64,000 bases of DNA from an uncultured Ruminococcus sp. (GCA_937926145.1 CALANW010000151.1:1-64000), one strand, 5' to 3'; positions 17,738 through 26,213 are shown, counted from the first letter of the stretch. Notes: a model not told the origin generated them from the sequence alone. Made by a program: numbers and translations.

Positions 17738-18229
17738 TCAGTGCGAACGCCGATCCTGCAAATATTTTATCATCGAAACGTCGGTGTATTTTCCGTTCCA
17801 TAGATCATTCATATTGACCGACCAGTAATCGTCCACTCTGGTCATCACTCCGTCCTTGTCAACGCCTACACCGCTGTAGTGAAGGACAGTTTGATCTTTA
17901 GTCGCTTCAACAACATCACAGTTGAGCTTTGTTCCTTTCCCCACAAAACCGCAGTTTACGGAATAATAATCCACGATATCCGATGCGCCGTAATTTAGCT
18001 GAACATCTGTGGGGACTTTATAATACAGAAAAAATGTATAAAAGCTTATTGTATCAAGTTCGGCAAAGGAAATATAGCTTTCACTGTCAATTGCCGCTGC
18101 TACGGGCATCGAATGCACGGACAGAGTGTATTTTTTGTCGAAGATCCCCAAAAGTATAGTTCCTGCAATAATGACAGCTGTAATAACCGAGGTTATTACA
18201 ACAATTATTTTCTGACTTTTTGTGTTCAT
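17738..18229 (-). CDS. Membrane-anchored extracytoplasmic protein, unknown
   Basis: 163 residues. An N-terminal signal anchor (IIVVITSVITAVIIAGTILLG) is followed by an exported domain of about 130 residues with no recognised family. The start at 18229 has AAAGGGG nine bases upstream. A longer frame to 18289 only reads through the repeated leader shared with the next gene. That leader (18230-18361) is a diverged copy of the one at 19187-19345, so this gene and its upstream neighbour arose in a duplicated cassette, although the proteins themselves do not look alike. Confidence 0.6.
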   Translation of the reverse strand: MNTKSQKIIVVITSVITAVIIAGTILLGIFDKKYTLSVHSMPVAAAIDSESYISFAELDTISFYTFFLYYKVPTDVQLNYGASDIVDYYSVNCGFVGKGTKLNCDVVEATKDQTVLHYSGVGVDKDGVMTRVDDYWSVNMNDLWNGKYTDVSMIKYLQDRRSH

Positions 18230-18361
18230 TGGTATATCCCCTTTGAATTTTGCGAAAGCCGCCGTGCCATACCGCTCAAAAAACGACACAGCAACAGCTG
18301 TTTCCGCAAGATCGGCTTATTTTTTTCTGCTTAAAAGTCCAAGGCACAACGCACCGCAAAA
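18230..18361 (-). repeat. Duplicated leader plus vestigial anchor tail, copy 1
   Basis: Reading on the minus strand, a degenerate 3' end encodes CGALCLGLLSRKK and a stop at 18317. It is in frame with, and 18 codons after, the TGA of the lipoprotein gene at 18374. Next come CTTGCGGAAACAGCTGTTGC and a leader ending AAATTCAAAGGGGATATACC before the ATG at 18229. The whole arrangement recurs at 19187-19345. Confidence 0.65.
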
Positions 18362-18373
18362 CGACTGTTTTTC

Positions 18374-19186
18374 TCATTCAAAAATATCATCCTCGGGAGC
18401 ATAGCACCATTCAATGTATTGATATGCGACAAAATCGCATTCGTCTATCTTTAAACCGCTGTCGGTATTTTTCAGAACAACGGTAAAATCCTCGCTAAGA
18501 TCATGATCGAGATCCCAGTTCTCACCTGCTCCGAAGGCTGTCATATATAATACAAGCGTGTTTTCGTCCGCCCTGCCCACGGAAGCTATATGTGCGGTGT
18601 CCGTCCCGAGAACGCCGCCGTCCGAGCCTGCATAGTCTGCGATATAAAGCCTGCCGTTTTCTTCATGATACAACTTTTTTAGTGTGCCATCAAGACTGCC
18701 GATCATTTTTTCGGTGAAAAGGCAGTCCATTTTTTGGTTGAGCGCATCGAGCGACATGACCTCTCCGTCGGAAACTTCATACCATGTTTTTTCCGCCGGC
18801 TGACCCTCATACATTCCGTTGTCTATCGTCTCTGTCGTTGTAACGGAGTGACTTTGGTTCGTGTGTTTGCATATATCCTTGCAGGCTATGTAGCCGTAAA
18901 AAAAGTCCTTGCTTTTTGTCAGCAGTTCCTGTATCTGCGACTTTTCCTCATCGGAAGGAATGTATTTTCCCGCCGCAATGACCTCCTCCGAAACGATCTC
19001 CGTTTCACCTGTGATGTCCTCAGATACCTCCGTGATGTCAGCTGATGCTTCCGTTATGTCGGCACTCTCCTCTGCGGATAAAACCGTTTCGACGGCAGTT
19101 GTTTCGGCATTTTCCGTTTGAGAACAGCCGCAAAGCAGTACGGCTGAAATGCAGACAGGCAGTAAACACGTTCTTATTTTTTCCAT
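18374..19186 (-). CDS. Lipoprotein of unknown function with Asp/Ile/Thr-rich stalk
   Basis: 270 residues. The signal MEKIRTCLLPVCISAVLL ends in the lipobox LCGC. A stalk of short imperfect repeats (ADITEAS, ADITEVS, EDITGET) precedes a globular domain from about residue 75, not recognised. AAAGGGG is nine bases before the ATG at 19186; the longer frame to 19237 covers only leader sequence. Directly after its TGA and in the same frame, the DNA encodes EKQSFCGALCLGLLSRKK, a remnant of the anchor tail found intact in the gene at 23363. The stop may therefore be secondary. Confidence 0.65.
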   Translation of the reverse strand: MEKIRTCLLPVCISAVLLCGCSQTENAETTAVETVLSAEESADITEASADITEVSEDITGETEIVSEEVIAAGKYIPSDEEKSQIQELLTKSKDFFYGYIACKDICKHTNQSHSVTTTETIDNGMYEGQPAEKTWYEVSDGEVMSLDALNQKMDCLFTEKMIGSLDGTLKKLYHEENGRLYIADYAGSDGGVLGTDTAHIASVGRADENTLVLYMTAFGAGENWDLDHDLSEDFTVVLKNTDSGLKIDECDFVAYQYIEWCYAPEDDIFE

Positions 19187-19350
19187 CGATATTTCCCCTT
19201 TAAATTCTGCCAAACCCGCCGTGCTGTACCATCCCAAAAGTCAGCACAGCAACAGCAGTTTCCGCAGGTTCGATTTATTTTTTCCTGCTTAAAAGTCCAA
19301 GGCATAATGCACCGCAAAGTGAAGCAACAGCAATTGCAGATGATCTCCCC
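19187..19350 (-). repeat. Duplicated leader plus vestigial anchor tail, copy 2
   Basis: On the minus strand the bases about 19345-19275 encode SSAIAVASLCGALCLGLLSRKK and a stop. This is nearly the C-terminus of the intact surface protein at 23363, but with no gene in front. It is followed by CCTGCGGAAACTGCTGTTGC and a leader ending AATTTAAAGGGGAAATATCG, a diverged copy of 18230-18361. It is a fossil of a lost gene of the same family. Confidence 0.65.
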
Positions 19351-19387
19351 TATTTGGGGGCAATCAGGGTATATGAAACCTTGTGGC

Positions 19388-19845
19388 TTATTGCTCCGTT
19401 TGTATTTTGCTTTTTTTCGATAAGATTTTCAAAACAACAGCCGCACCTGCTATCGCACCGATGAAATGCTGTATGATCGTGTCGATATCAAATGCACCTG
19501 CGGCGACAACGAACTGTATCACCTCTATCAAGACGAAAAATGCCAGTGAATACAGTGCGCATTTTTTAACAGTTAGATTTTTGAAAGAAAGTGCAAGCAA
19601 AACTCCCCACACAACTGCCAGTCCGATATGTCCGAAGATGAGCCATAGATTGTTGGAAAATTTTCACCTATATGAAAATACGATGCGAACGGAATGAAGT
19701 TGAACTGCCAGAAACCACGCTCACGCCTTGTCAATATCGTATCTCTTGTTATAAAAAAGTCGGACGGATTTGGCAGAAGTTTTAAATATACTGATAAAAG
19801 CATTGTGCTGTACACCGCTAACATTATCTTAAATAATTTTTTCAT
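19388..19845 (-). pseudogene. VanZ-like membrane protein gene with a -1 frameshift
   Basis: The first part (from ATG 19845, AGGAG eight bases upstream) encodes MKKLFKIMLAVYSTMLLSVY and the VanZ-type stretch FWQFNFIPFASY. At about 19658-19664 the frame breaks. Shifting one base restores NNLWLIFGHIGLAVVWGVLL and the rest of a VanZ-like protein with three more membrane segments, to the stop at 19388. One missing T in a four-T run explains the break, so it may be a real mutation or a sequencing error. VanZ-family proteins are small membrane proteins, some tied to glycopeptide tolerance. Its first codons are duplicated at 25441-25641. Confidence 0.7.
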
Positions 19846-19947
19846 ATACAATTCTCCTGTTATTTATAAAAGATCGTTTGAGAAGATCAGCCTTTTTCCG
19901 CTAAGTATGTGCTTACTCGGTTTTGTATCATTTCGCACACTTCGGAA
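19745..19947 (-). repeat. 203-bp direct duplication, copy 1
   Basis: This copy spans the 5' end of the VanZ-like gene, its ribosome binding site and the last codons of the solute-binding protein gene. A near-identical copy (about four differences) lies at 25441-25641, 5.7 kb away, separated from both parent genes. Such a close match in an otherwise diverged region points to a recent duplication. Confidence 0.85.
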
Positions 19948-21191
19948 GCTGATTTGCTTCCGCTCAGGTAGTATGGTATCTCATCTGTGAGTATATTTTT
20001 TATGTCCGAGCCGATAGAAGTACCTGCGCCGTTTACCGAATATATCTGCTCGAGTATATCATCATGGTATTCTTTTATCGTTTCGTCATCGAGATTCGTA
20101 TAAAACAGATTCATTTTTTTGCTCAATGAATCCTCAGCCGCATACTCAAGCGCGGCTTTGTTGATAGGTATAAACGCTATATTGGTAACATTTTCGCCCG
20201 CACTTGGGTTTTCATTAACGTAGGTATTGTAAGATGTGTAGTATTTTATAAATTCAAATGCACCAGCTTTGTTTTCGGAACTTTCAAAAATTGAAAATGA
20301 CACAATAGGTATAGCTATATGATAATTTGATATTTCAGACGGCAGTCCGATATGTTTAAGCTTTGCCCCCGAGCGCATAGTTAAGTCCTTGATATGATCA
20401 AAGTTTGCAATTGAAGCAGACATTATCATAAGCTTGTCCTCTTTGAACAGATCGGAAGCGCCGTTCGGATAATTTATGGCTTCGCTGCCGTAATAATCCG
20501 TAAATTTTTTCATTATGACAAGAAGATTTTCAAACCGTCCGTCGGTAAAATTGCAGGTGCTGTTGTCAAGATCGATAAATTCAGAGGAAACGATATAAGG
20601 AAAGCTGAATGAATAAGGTGAAAGGTCAAACGGAAGTTCATATCCAAGGCGTTCTGCTTTTTCACATAAATGCTCAATCGAATTATCGGTATCGTTATCC
20701 CAGTTATCCGCTTTTACAACAGCGGATTCAATATTAAAATTACGGGGCATCTGATAAAGCTTTCCGTTTATCTCCAAAGCGTCGAGGACGGGTTCAACAT
20801 AGATATCACGGGAAATCTCGGGGTCGGAAGCTATGAGCTCATTCAGATCGCAGAGGATACCCTTATTGTACATCGATGTCATATCGAGCCAATCGCCGAC
20901 ATAAAGCAGGTCAAAGCTTCGTCCGCTCAGAATGTCCATAAGAAGCTTATCATATGATTCATATTCCTGTTTTTGTATGGTAAAGTCCTCACTTTTTTGG
21001 TTGAACATAGCTATCAGCTCATTGGATTCGCTTTGCTGAAATTTGTTAAAATAAAATTCTTCAACTTCGGACGGATAAGCCATGATAAGCGTCTCTTTGG
21101 TATTTTCGGTATCGGTATTTTCTGTATCCGCCCGACATGAAGAAAATAAAAGCAGGATCGGGATAATTAAAAATATAATTTTAGATTTCAT
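19887..21191 (-). CDS. Family 1 extracellular solute-binding lipoprotein, orphan
   Basis: 434 residues. Signal KSKIIFLIIPILLL ends in the lipobox FSSC. A threonine-rich linker is followed by a family 1 binding-protein fold: YDKLLMDILSGRSFDLLYVGDW, then DLNELI, a central NYPNGASDLFKEDKLMI and late KAGAFEFIKYYTS. Such proteins deliver sugars or peptides to ABC importers. No permease or ATPase gene is in the island, so the partner is unknown. The start at 21191 gives a proper signal; the frame to 21233 is open without a better site. Its last codons are duplicated at 25560-25641. Confidence 0.8.
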   Translation of the reverse strand: MKSKIIFLIIPILLLFSSCRADTENTDTENTKETLIMAYPSEVEEFYFNKFQQSESNELIAMFNQKSEDFTIQKQEYESYDKLLMDILSGRSFDLLYVGDWLDMTSMYNKGILCDLNELIASDPEISRDIYVEPVLDALEINGKLYQMPRNFNIESAVVKADNWDNDTDNSIEHLCEKAERLGYELPFDLSPYSFSFPYIVSSEFIDLDNSTCNFTDGRFENLLVIMKKFTDYYGSEAINYPNGASDLFKEDKLMIMSASIANFDHIKDLTMRSGAKLKHIGLPSEISNYHIAIPIVSFSIFESSENKAGAFEFIKYYTSYNTYVNENPSAGENVTNIAFIPINKAALEYAAEDSLSKKMNLFYTNLDDETIKEYHDDILEQIYSVNGAGTSIGSDIKNILTDEIPYYLSGSKSASEVCEMIQNRVSTYLAEKG

Positions 21192-21323
21192 ACTCTTACC
21201 TATATAAATAAAAATTTTTGATTTTGATATCATAACTAAGGAAACGCTGATCGATACGTTTTTGTCATAGTAAATAGCTTTTTCATTGTTTTTCGTCCCT
21301 TTTTACAATAAAGAAAATTTATC

Positions 21324-21361
21324 ACATATCCAGCCTGCATTTTAGAGCAGGTTGGATATGT
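21324..21361 (-). terminator. Terminator-like 15-bp hairpin
   Basis: ACATATCCAGCCTGC (21324-21338) pairs with GCAGGTTGGATATGT (21347-21361) with one G-U pair. It lies 39 bases past the stop of the lipoprotein at 21400. On the minus strand only a weak AT-rich tract follows (GATAAATTTTC). Confidence 0.5.
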
Positions 21362-21399
21362 AAAATATGTTATGGAAAATGATTTATTTTGCCCAAGGT

Positions 21400-22185
21400 T
21401 TAATCGGAAGCAGGGTCGGAGGTATAAGAATTGATCTTCATTTCAATAGCTTGTGCGGCTTCATCTGTAAGTGTAAGATCATCGAACATGGTCAATGCAG
21501 TTTCAAGTTCAGTTGCTGTTATTCCGGCAGCGGCATAATCTTCCGGAGAGTGATAATATACCCATTTGAGTGAATAAATATCACTTCCTTTGATAATTGC
21601 CGTATCGGAAGCAAAGTGCTGTGCAACAGCTTCGTCATTATCGGATAGTAAGAGATCGATCTCCTCATCTGAAAAATCGTCAGCAGAACCATTTCTCATA
21701 TTCAAAAGATTTTCGCGAACAACATCATCGGATATGCCAAAATGTTTGATAAACGAATAAAGATCAGCAAATTCACCAACAGCGGTTAAATCACTTTTAG
21801 AACTGCTTGTACTGTTAAGCCAGCTTTCAAACTCCTCAACACCGACCATATTGACAAAGCTCATATCAATGTATCCAAGTTTTGCATCAACAGTTGAATA
21901 AAAATCCGAGTTAAGATCGCCGCCCTCATTTTCAAATGGAGCAGGCATTTCAATATCTATATATTCTTTATGTTCGGCAGATGTTGTTTCCGAAGTTTCT
22001 AAAATATTTTCTTCATGTTCGGCAGGTTTTGTTTCCGAAGCTGCTGAATTTTCAGAAACAGAGCTTTGAGTAATAAGCAAATCATTATCGAGTTCCGCCC
22101 GGTCGATGTTATCAATATTACCGCATGCTGTCAGCATTGTCAAAGTCACTGACAAAGCAAAGATCATACTAAGTTTTCTTCTCAT
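21400..22185 (-). CDS. Lipoprotein, unknown
   Basis: 261 residues with signal MRRKLSMIFALSVTLTM and lipobox LTAC. A Ser/Glu/Thr-rich linker contains two short repeats of the type SE-T-AEHEENI and SAEHKEYID. The remainder is acidic and has no recognised domain. It lies 19 bases downstream of the broken M23 peptidase gene, so co-transcription is likely. Confidence 0.65.
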   Translation of the reverse strand: MRRKLSMIFALSVTLTMLTACGNIDNIDRAELDNDLLITQSSVSENSAASETKPAEHEENILETSETTSAEHKEYIDIEMPAPFENEGGDLNSDFYSTVDAKLGYIDMSFVNMVGVEEFESWLNSTSSSKSDLTAVGEFADLYSFIKHFGISDDVVRENLLNMRNGSADDFSDEEIDLLLSDNDEAVAQHFASDTAIIKGSDIYSLKWVYYHSPEDYAAAGITATELETALTMFDDLTLTDEAAQAIEMKINSYTSDPASD

Positions 22186-22204
22186 TTTGAATTACCTCCG
22201 TAAA

Positions 22205-23173
22205 TTAAGTGAATGAAATATCCGGTAAAAGAAGTTTGGGATCAATTGTATTATTTGCTGTAAGTGAAGGACCGTTGTATGTATTAGCTGTATTAACATC
22301 TAAATGCAGGTGATAAGCAGAACATCCTTTGTTACTTACTTTACCGATTTGTTCTCCTGTTTCAGCATTTTTATTGAGTGACAAATCATTATTAGATAAA
22401 TCCATATGTAAAAATCTGCTCGTATATCCATTTGTATGAGTAATTGCCACACACGTTGTTACTTCGTCAGTAAAATAACCATTTTTAATTACTTTACCGG
22501 TTAAGGTATTATATACAGGATAATTTTCAATTTCACCTGTAACACCTGTAGTAATGTCAATAGCGTAATGTGTTCCGTCACTTCTTACTTTACCATATTC
22601 ACTTGAAATATGTGTAGCCATATAATCTGACTTGAACATATACTCAAATGGGGAAGTTGCATTGAAAGAATACGTTCCCGAAAACTTCACATCAGATGTT
22701 GAATTATTTTTTATTCTCATCTGAAAAATGCCATTTTCATTCATTGTCATTGTTGTAGATAGCTTTCCATTTGAAACTGTATAATTTCTGAATGTATTTC
22801 GCGGTGTAAGGACTCCGATACTTACGTTTGCTGTCGTGGGAGTATAAGTCAAATTGAACTTCATCGTGTCCCCAGTAGACATATATGTTTTTATTGCTGA
22901 TGTTTACGTTTGTCCTGCCTTAACTGTCCATGTCACTCTGTATGTTTTTGAGTTTGTTGCATAAGGGTCAATACCTAAAGGCACAGCCGAAACAACTTCT
23001 TCTGCGTTTTCAACAATTTCAAAACGTGTGTCAGAAGGCTCCTCACACTCGATATAGGCATTTGGTGAAATTGTGTCAGGTGAAATATTCTGCAAATTGT
23101 TCCAAGCGTATGTCGTCTGTGCCATACTTAATGCCAATGACATTGACAAAAGAGCGGTCACAATTTTTTTCAT
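22205..23173 (-). pseudogene. Secreted M23 (LytM) peptidase interrupted by an in-frame TAA
   Basis: From ATG 23173 (AAAGGA nine bases upstream) a signal peptide MKKIVTALLSMSLALSMAQ and the start of a beta-rich domain (YRVTWTVKAGQT) run to a TAA at 22904-22906. The same frame then continues without another stop to 22205. It gives the rest of that domain (DTMKFNLTYTP, RIKNNSTSDVKFSG) and an M23 zinc peptidase core: HYAIDI with the metal His and Asp, FLHMDL, and the HLH motif in SAYHLHLDV. M23 enzymes cut peptidoglycan cross-bridges. One substitution, for example CAA to TAA, would make this. Translation could also restart at ATG 22882, but that fragment lacks a signal. Confidence 0.75.
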
Positions 23174-23180
23174 AATAATC

Positions 23181-23299
23181 ATTCCTTTCGATTATACAAT
23201 AACTTCTAAACTTGCCTTTTTAATATTCAGTAACCTATGCCGCCATAACCCCAAACGGTTCATAAACGGCAAATTCCGCCGACAGTTTTTCATAGGTTT
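23181..23299 (-). repeat. Repeated 5' leader, copy 1
   Basis: An upstream stretch conserved with 26214-26335 and 29216-29318. On the minus strand it reads GGCGGAATTTGCCG...GGCATAGGTTACTGAATATT...AAGTTATTGTATAAT and then AAAGGA before the start codon. The TATAAT is too close to the ribosome binding site to be the -10 of this gene, so the start of transcription must lie further up. A shared promoter or leader is the likeliest role. Confidence 0.65.
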
Positions 23300-23362
23300 T
23301 TGATTATGGGAAAACTGTGCGGAGGTGAACTTTGCAGCCATTGCAGTTTCCGCAAGTTCGGC

Positions 23363-24346
23363 TTATTTCTTTTTCCTGCTTATGACGCCAAGGCATAACG
23401 CACCGCAAAGTGAAGCAACAGCGATTGCAGATGATGTGTTTCCCGTATTCGGGCTGGAGGGTTCGGTGTCATTATAATCACCTTCGTCGGGAACGCCGCC
23501 GTCTGTGTTGTTGTCTTCCGGTGACGGTGTCCATACATAGCCCTCGTTGTCCTCCTCGGGTTCTTCATAGACCCATTCATCAATGCCCAAGAACGAGTTA
23601 TCTTCTATCGGTGAATCAACGTATTCATCTACTTCTCCAGAGTGATCGTTTTCTTCATCCCAATCAATATCTTGATTAAAACCAAAATCAATAAAGCCGC
23701 TGTCTGTGTCCGAATCAATTATCGGAGTCAATACCAATTCGGCAGCCTTTACATCTTCACTTACAAAATAATTATTCAAAGAAAACTGAGTACGGTAATC
23801 CGTTGAAGATGAGTCGGAAAAATAGGACGAATAATCAAAATATACAGTTGAATCGTTCTGTAAAACTACTCCCAATTCATTGAATAAAAAGTCGCCTGTA
23901 AGGAACGCCGATGAATATCCCGAAAAAATGCTGTCGGACATTAACGTATCGTATAAGCCGTCATAATATTCTCCGGCAGAGGTGCTGACGATCTCCCATT
24001 TATTATCGCTTGTCCTGGAATACTCCGCAAAAGCAATAAATTCACCGCTCTCCGACTGTACGGGAACAATATAACTGCCGGTAAAATCATATAAGTCCTG
24101 CAAACAGGTATATGTTCTTTCAAAGTTATATGTATAATACGGCATTGCGTATTCAAACAAGATCTCAACATCTGATGTTCCGAACAGGAATCCATAGCTT
24201 TGTTCATCATCTTCAAGAATGTTGGATTCTATATCTTTTCCCTTGTTGGGTGAAGCCAGCAGATCAATTTCCTGTGCCGAAGCTCTGCACGGCAAAAGAC
24301 AGATCATACAGCTTAAAGCGGTCAAAAAACAAATTTTAATTTTCAT
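23363..24346 (-). CDS. Secreted surface protein with PNTG-type C-terminal sorting tail
   Basis: 327 residues. Signal peptide (CFLTALSCMICLLPC, cut near ASA/QE), a globular region of about 190 residues of unknown family, an acidic Asp/Glu/Pro linker, and a wall-sorting tail: SPNTGNTSS, a hydrophobic stretch AIAVASLCGALCLGV and basic SRKKK. The motif resembles the NPxTG variants used by sortases in ruminococci. The tail is the intact version of two fossils at 18317 and 19275, so this is the surviving member of a duplicated family. Confidence 0.75.
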   Translation of the reverse strand: MKIKICFLTALSCMICLLPCRASAQEIDLLASPNKGKDIESNILEDDEQSYGFLFGTSDVEILFEYAMPYYTYNFERTYTCLQDLYDFTGSYIVPVQSESGEFIAFAEYSRTSDNKWEIVSTSAGEYYDGLYDTLMSDSIFSGYSSAFLTGDFLFNELGVVLQNDSTVYFDYSSYFSDSSSTDYRTQFSLNNYFVSEDVKAAELVLTPIIDSDTDSGFIDFGFNQDIDWDEENDHSGEVDEYVDSPIEDNSFLGIDEWVYEEPEEDNEGYVWTPSPEDNNTDGGVPDEGDYNDTEPSSPNTGNTSSAIAVASLCGALCLGVISRKKK

Positions 24347-24364
24347 AATATCTCTCCTAAAAAT

Positions 24365-25381
24365 TTATGTATTTTCTGTGTTTTCCGGATTTTCTGTAAT
24401 CTGGATTGTTACATCGTATCTTCTGGATGAGTCTGATGACGTTATAACGCTGTATTTAAAATTCTTTTTAGAAGCACCGTTATAATTGGGATCATTGACT
24501 TTAATATACCTATTAGCTTTGTCTACAGCAGTAACAACATTGGCATGACCACTAACTCTTTTATTATCTTTAAAGGTACCCAAGGAGATCATTAGCGGCA
24601 TATCTGATTCTAAGATATCTTTAATTCCCGAAACAGTTAAAACCGTTTCAGTTCGTTCAGCCGTATATGCGTTATTGGTAGCAAACTCCATTCCTGAGGG
24701 GTAATCGGAATTTCCTGCCGCCGTATTTTCTACTTTTCCTTTAGCTGCTTTCACTATGTTTGCCTGGGTTGCTGTATATCCTTTATATTTGGCGCACATC
24801 TGTATGCAGGCTGCCCAACACCAGTTTGTCTCTTTTTGTTGGTATAATGGAACATTTAAACTTGTAGAATCATAATAGTTTACAGCTTCATACATACCTG
24901 TGACCGTAATGTCCTCGGAAGTATTGTTTTTTATTCTAACAGAATATTCACCATCAGCCTTGATAGCCAAAGAATGAGTATGTGTAGATTTTTCTACAGA
25001 ACTACTACGAAAAACCTTAGTAGTTCTATTAAGTACACCTATATTGATTATCCCCGTGGGATTCGGGGATATTTCCAAATTGAAGTAGAAGTAGTCACCT
25101 TCATGCAATGTTGTTTTAATGGAGCTTTGACGGTATCCATTTGCAGGAATAGTCCAATTAACACTGTAGCTTGTACGCATTACCCCATTATTAATTTGCG
25201 TACTTATCAATTGAACATCATCAAACTCCATTGAATCATCTGTTGGCTCAAATGATTCCGAAATGTCCGTGTCTTCATCTTCAAAGGATATTGTATCGGC
25301 GGCATAAACGGACTGCGACAACGCTGTGCATATCATAGAAGCCGCCAACAGGATCATAAATAACTTTTTGAATTTTTTCAT
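24365..25381 (-). CDS. Secreted papain-like cysteine protease (C70/C39-like) with an N-terminal beta domain
   Basis: 338 residues. Signal peptide to about residue 27, then an acidic linker and a beta-rich domain (about 68-165) that clearly resembles the one in the broken M23 gene: NWTIPANGY, YFYFNLEISP, INIGVLNR and SVRIKNNTSED. The C-terminal protease core has VPLYQQKETNWCWAAC with Cys188, His279 (SGHANVV) and Asn296-Asp297 (KVNDPNYNG), as in AvrRpt2-type (C70) peptidases. It would cut peptides outside the cell; some relatives are bacteriocin- or effector-linked. Peptidase call is firm, role unknown. Confidence 0.82.
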   Translation of the reverse strand: MKKFKKLFMILLAASMICTALSQSVYAADTISFEDEDTDISESFEPTDDSMEFDDVQLISTQINNGVMRTSYSVNWTIPANGYRQSSIKTTLHEGDYFYFNLEISPNPTGIINIGVLNRTTKVFRSSSVEKSTHTHSLAIKADGEYSVRIKNNTSEDITVTGMYEAVNYYDSTSLNVPLYQQKETNWCWAACIQMCAKYKGYTATQANIVKAAKGKVENTAAGNSDYPSGMEFATNNAYTAERTETVLTVSGIKDILESDMPLMISLGTFKDNKRVSGHANVVTAVDKANRYIKVNDPNYNGASKKNFKYSVITSSDSSRRYDVTIQITENPENTENT

Positions 25382-25440
25382 TATAATAACCTTTCTCTCC
25401 GCAACAAAGGCGGAGCTTATACGTTTTTCAGCTTAGTCAG

Positions 25441-25641
25441 CTTGTTATTAAAAGTCGGACGGATTCGGCAGAAGTTTTAAATATACTGATAAAAGCATTG
25501 TGCTGTACACCGCTAACATTATCTTAAATAATTTTTTCATATACAATTCTCCTGTTATTTATAAAAAATCGTTTGAGAAGATCAGCCTTTTCCGCTAAGT
25601 ATGTGCTTACTCGGTTTTGTATCATTTCGCACACCTCGGAA
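25441..25641 (-). repeat. 203-bp direct duplication, copy 2 (stranded gene ends)
   Basis: Near-identical to 19745-19947. It carries the first codons and ribosome binding site of the VanZ-like gene and the final codons of the solute-binding protein gene, here without either gene body. One T is lost in the run at about 25589, so the protein tail is also out of frame. The gap 25382-25681 holds nothing else. Confidence 0.85.
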
Positions 25642-25681
25642 AGGTTGGTCGATTTCTTTCAAACCATTTTATTTTTTTGCT

Positions 25682-26068
25682 TCACTTATTTGTCTGAAGC
25701 TTTTTCGCAAGAAAGCCTATCAAAAACAGCACCATCGACAGAACCACACCGAGCAGGACATTTCCGCACTGCCCTTTGATAACAGTTGAAAACGGAAAAA
25801 TATCCGCAAGTGCCTTATCATAAATTCGGTATTCGAGGAAAACATATTCTGCCGCAAGAAACAGACCGCATGCCGCAGGCAGTAGGCGCTCTGCACCTTT
25901 CAGTCCTGCTCTTTTCTGCCCGAAAAGCAGCACACCGAACATTGTCAGCATTGCGGGCATTATCACCGACATACTGCTGACAGGCTTTTCGGCAATGACT
26001 ATCAGTATAATAACTGCGGCAAGAAGATCGGCGGCACATATGCCGAGGATAATATTTCGTTTATTCAT
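25682..26068 (-). CDS. Small polytopic membrane protein, unknown
   Basis: 128 residues with four hydrophobic segments (LGICAADLLAAVIILIVIA; VIMPAMLTMFGVLLF; LLPAACGLFLAAEYVFL; VLLGVVLSMVLFLIGFL) and a basic C-terminus. It is not recognised beyond this layout. The start at 26068 has GGGAGG nine bases upstream. The frame open to 26122 runs through a palindrome and is not used here. Confidence 0.6.
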   Translation of the reverse strand: MNKRNIILGICAADLLAAVIILIVIAEKPVSSMSVIMPAMLTMFGVLLFGQKRAGLKGAERLLPAACGLFLAAEYVFLEYRIYDKALADIFPFSTVIKGQCGNVLLGVVLSMVLFLIGFLAKKLQTNK

Positions 26069-26093
26069 TATTGAATACCTCCCTGTGGGTTTT

Positions 26094-26125
26094 AATGTGA
26101 ACTGCTGTGTAAAGCAGTTCACATT
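26094..26125. promoter_or_regulatory. Perfect 13-bp palindrome upstream of the membrane protein gene
   Basis: AATGTGAACTGCT (26094-26106) and AGCAGTTCACATT (26113-26125) with a six-base loop. Neither strand has a T-run beside it, so it is not a typical terminator. It lies 26 bases upstream of the start at 26068 and may be an operator or a leader hairpin. Confidence 0.45.
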
Positions 26126-26146
26126 AAATCGTTATAATTATGAAAC

Positions 26147-26209
26147 TCATTTGATGATACTGCAGTCGAACAGATTAATGATTGAAAAAAATTTTTTGGT
26201 TGCTTTCAT
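26147..26209 (-). pseudogene. 20-codon remnant ORF behind the repeated leader
   Basis: Directly after leader copy 2, AAAGGA and an ATG at 26209 open a frame that gives MKATKKFFSIINLFDCSIIK and stops. The position and basic-hydrophobic start match the secreted protein genes behind leader copies 1 and 3, so this looks like the stub of a deleted gene. A functional small peptide cannot be ruled out. Confidence 0.4.
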
Positions 26210-26213
26210 TAAA

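Noticed and set aside
17472..17801. 109-codon minus-strand frame
   Set aside because: It overlaps the end of a better-supported gene in another frame and runs into stem-rich non-coding DNA.
23191..23210. TATAAT in the repeated leader as a -10 box
   Set aside because: It lies only a few bases from the ribosome binding site and is TTTAAT in the third copy.
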